Assembly (NCBI RefSeq): GCF_027409185.1
Contig: NC_084467.1
Span: 80,298,501-80,362,500, forward strand
Source: Cynocephalus volans
Taxonomy: Eukaryota > Chordata > Mammalia > Dermoptera > Cynocephalidae
DNA: 64,000 bases
Direction of reading: 5' to 3'
Position 1 is the first letter of the stretch, and each line of letters starts with the position of its first letter. The notes under the pieces are model-generated. The model was not told the DNA's origin and ran no database searches. It saw only the letters and a program-made list of their open reading frames with translations. The position numbers were made by a program, and so were the translations under genes. Positions 62,020 to 64,000 of the stretch are shown here, in pieces.

Positions 62020-62991
62020 TTATATATTAATTTTTAGCTCCCACCAATAAGTGAGAACATGTGGTATTTCTCTTTCTGTGCCTGACTCGTTTCACTTAAT
62101 ATAATTCTCTCAAGGTCCATCCATGTTGTTGCAAATGGCAGTATTTCATTCGTTCTTATAGCTGAGTAATATTCCATTGTGTAGATGTACCACATTTTCC
62201 ATATCCACTCATCCGATGATGGACATTTGGGCTGGTTCCAACTCTTGGCTATTGTAAAGAGTGCTGCGATGAACATTGGGGAACAGGTATACCTTTGACT
62301 TGATGATTTCCATTCCTCTGGGTATATTCCCAACAGTGGGATGGCTGGGTCGTATGGTAGATCTATCTGCAATTGTTTGAGGAACCTCCATACCATTTTC
62401 CATAGAGGCTGCACCATTTTGCAGTCCCACCAACAATGTATGCCCACTCTCACCACTCCTATTCAACATAGTGTTGGAAGTACTAGCCAGAGCAATCAGA
62501 GACGAGAAGGAAATAAAGGGCATCCAGATTGGAAAAGATGAAGTCAAACGGTCCCTGTTTGCAGATGACATGATTCTATATATTGAACAGCCTAAAACCT
62601 CTACAAAAAAACTCTTGGAATTGATAAATGATTTCAGCACAGTAGCAGGATACAAAATCAACACACAAAAATCAGTAGCATTTCTTTTCTCCAATAGTGA
62701 ACGTGCAGAACGAGAAATCAAGAAAGCCTGCCCATTTACAATAGCCACCAAAAAAATAAAAATACTTAGGAATTGAGTTAACTAAGGATGTGAAAAATCT
62801 CTATAATGAGAACTACAAACCACTGCTGAGAGAAATTAGAGAGGATACAAGAAGATGGAAAGATATCCCATGCTCTTGGATTGGAAGAATCAACATAATG
62901 AAAATGTCCATACTACCCAAAGTGATATACAAATTCAATGCAATCCCCATCAAAATTCCAAAGACATTTTTCTCAGAAATGGAAAGAACTA
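61789..62991 (-). mobile_element. L1 LINE with 5' inversion (twin priming)
   Basis: A 12-bp direct repeat TTCATTTAACTT is at 61777-61788 and 62992-63003. From 61789 to about 62440 the sequence is antisense L1: T-rich tail, 3' UTR with C/T-rich tract and (TG)n at 61989-62016, then the end of ORF2. From about 62441 to 62991 the orientation flips: sense ORF2 reverse transcriptase with the active-site motif FADDMILY. The ORF2 part between the two blocks is missing, as twin priming produces. The RT piece is only a partial domain with a frame break near 62775, so the element is dead. Confidence 0.93.
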
Positions 62992-63003
62992 TTCATTTAA
63001 CTT

Positions 63004-63605
63004 TTACAGCAAAATTGCATTTAGGGCATTGAATAATCTGAGACATATTGCAATAAAGGGGTTTAATGTATATAAGTTCCATTAGTTAAAAATTATTTAC
63101 ATCCCTGGGATTTTGTCAAGTCTAAAGAAGGAATTCACCAGAAATAGACTTGCCCCCATGTGGCCATTTTAAAAAATTTAATTTCAAAGCGTTGAGATAC
63201 TCATGCCAACTGACATTGGTCTTCTTTGATACAGAATGATTAACATGGTCCCCTCATAGTTCTCATTTGAGACAAACTTGGCCATTTTGTATATTTGCAA
63301 GTCTGTTTCAAAATAAAACATTTGCTTTATCACTACTGTTCAGCCTCTTGCTGTTCATTATTCACTACAGAAGGGAAAGTGAGAACATGGACAATGGCAC
63401 AACAAAGTTTATGGACAGCCTTGAGAGTAACATACATCATTTCTGGTCAATCTTATTGGCTAGAATCAATCATGTGGCCCAAATGTAATAAGGACTCCCA
63501 AATGTGTCTGGGAAATGTAGTCTTCATGTGTGCTTGGGAAGAAATGAATGACATGAGACTTGGTGAGCCCAAAGCATTGTCTCTGTCTACAGAAAAGCAC
63601 CCCTT
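63004..63605. other. No gene recognised
   Basis: The DNA looks unique. The overlapping + frames at 63267-63657 in two registers suggest chance openness. Confidence 0.4.
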
Positions 63606-63735
63606 ACTCTACTCTTCTCCTCTTTGGTCTAGGTTAGGTTTCCCTCTTTGGGTATAACACAGTCTGACTTATGGTAGGCACTAAATAAATGCTTGTTGGA
63701 TGGATAAAAGGAAAGATGAATGGATTGTAACCTAA
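63606..63735 (+). mobile_element. L2 LINE 3' terminus
   Basis: Sense L2 end: 'tataacacagtctgacttatggtaggcactaaataaatgcttgttggatggataaaagg'. Confidence 0.65.
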
Positions 63736-64000
63736 GAACATATAGCTAGTATAATAGTAAGCTAGAATGAATATGTAATGAATTGATGAACTGATTACTA
63801 GAAAATTCCATATTAATTCACAGTGTGCCCTAAGAATTATAAGAAGAAATAAAACCATACTGTTTAAAATAGATCAGATTGGGGATCCCTAGAAAATTCC
63901 TTTTTTTAAATTTCAGCACACAACCCTACTAGCCAAAGTCACTCTAATTCTCCTCCCCTCTGAGTCACTCTGGCAATCACTCCGCAGTTGTTTTAGAGAT

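Noticed and set aside
62034-62776. Frames of 140 and 180 codons (-) and 101 codons (+)
   Set aside because: These are pieces of L1 ORF2 in the twin-primed element, partly antisense; none is a complete protein.

Overview
This is a 64 kb window of placental-mammal nuclear DNA. It has one large multi-exon gene with GT-AG introns, a CpG-rich promoter, MIR and L2 fossils, MaLR LTRs, L1 fragments and hAT-type fossils. The lineage-specific SINEs are derived from tRNA-Ile: single units carrying GGTTAGCTCAGTTGGTTAGAG-like A boxes, and head-to-tail dimers with 11-19 bp target duplications. There is no Alu, B1 or B2. This fits the CYN family of colugos (Dermoptera, Galeopterus/Cynocephalus). The assignment rests on remembered family features and was not searched; another mammal with tRNA-Ile SINEs is not excluded.

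Layout: (1) 1-24.5 kb is gene-free upstream DNA: MaLR/MLT1 LTRs, an ERV fragment with internal sequence, L1M 3' ends, an L1 inside an LTR, MIR, L2 and hAT elements. (2) 24.55-25.42 kb is a CpG-rich promoter with E2F-like and NRF1-like sites. (3) 24.8-44.3 kb on the + strand is CDC7, the DBF4-dependent S-phase kinase. One non-coding exon and eleven coding exons can be placed to the base. Together they give an uninterrupted 566-codon frame that matches human CDC7 without net indels, except that the codon aligned with the human initiator Met is AAG. (4) At 43.06-43.51 kb, inside the predicted CDC7 3' UTR and antisense to it, lies a complete retrocopy of SNRPF (Sm protein F). Its 86-codon frame is intact and it is flanked by a perfect 17-bp target duplication. 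(5) 44.3-64 kb is gene-free: L2, MIR, SINEs, L1M, a 74-bp alternating pyrimidine-purine (AC)n tract, a GC-richer unannotated block at 57.1-58.1 kb, and an L1 with a 5' inversion of the twin-priming type.

How it works together: the CpG promoter with E2F-like sites fits a cell-cycle gene whose product phosphorylates MCM helicase subunits at origins. The SNRPF copy is a separate retroposition event; if transcribed, it would make RNA complementary to the CDC7 3' UTR. The only genes recognised are CDC7 and the SNRPF copy. Most other open frames lie in transposon fossils or show no support. Repeat boundaries and subfamily names are by eye and approximate.
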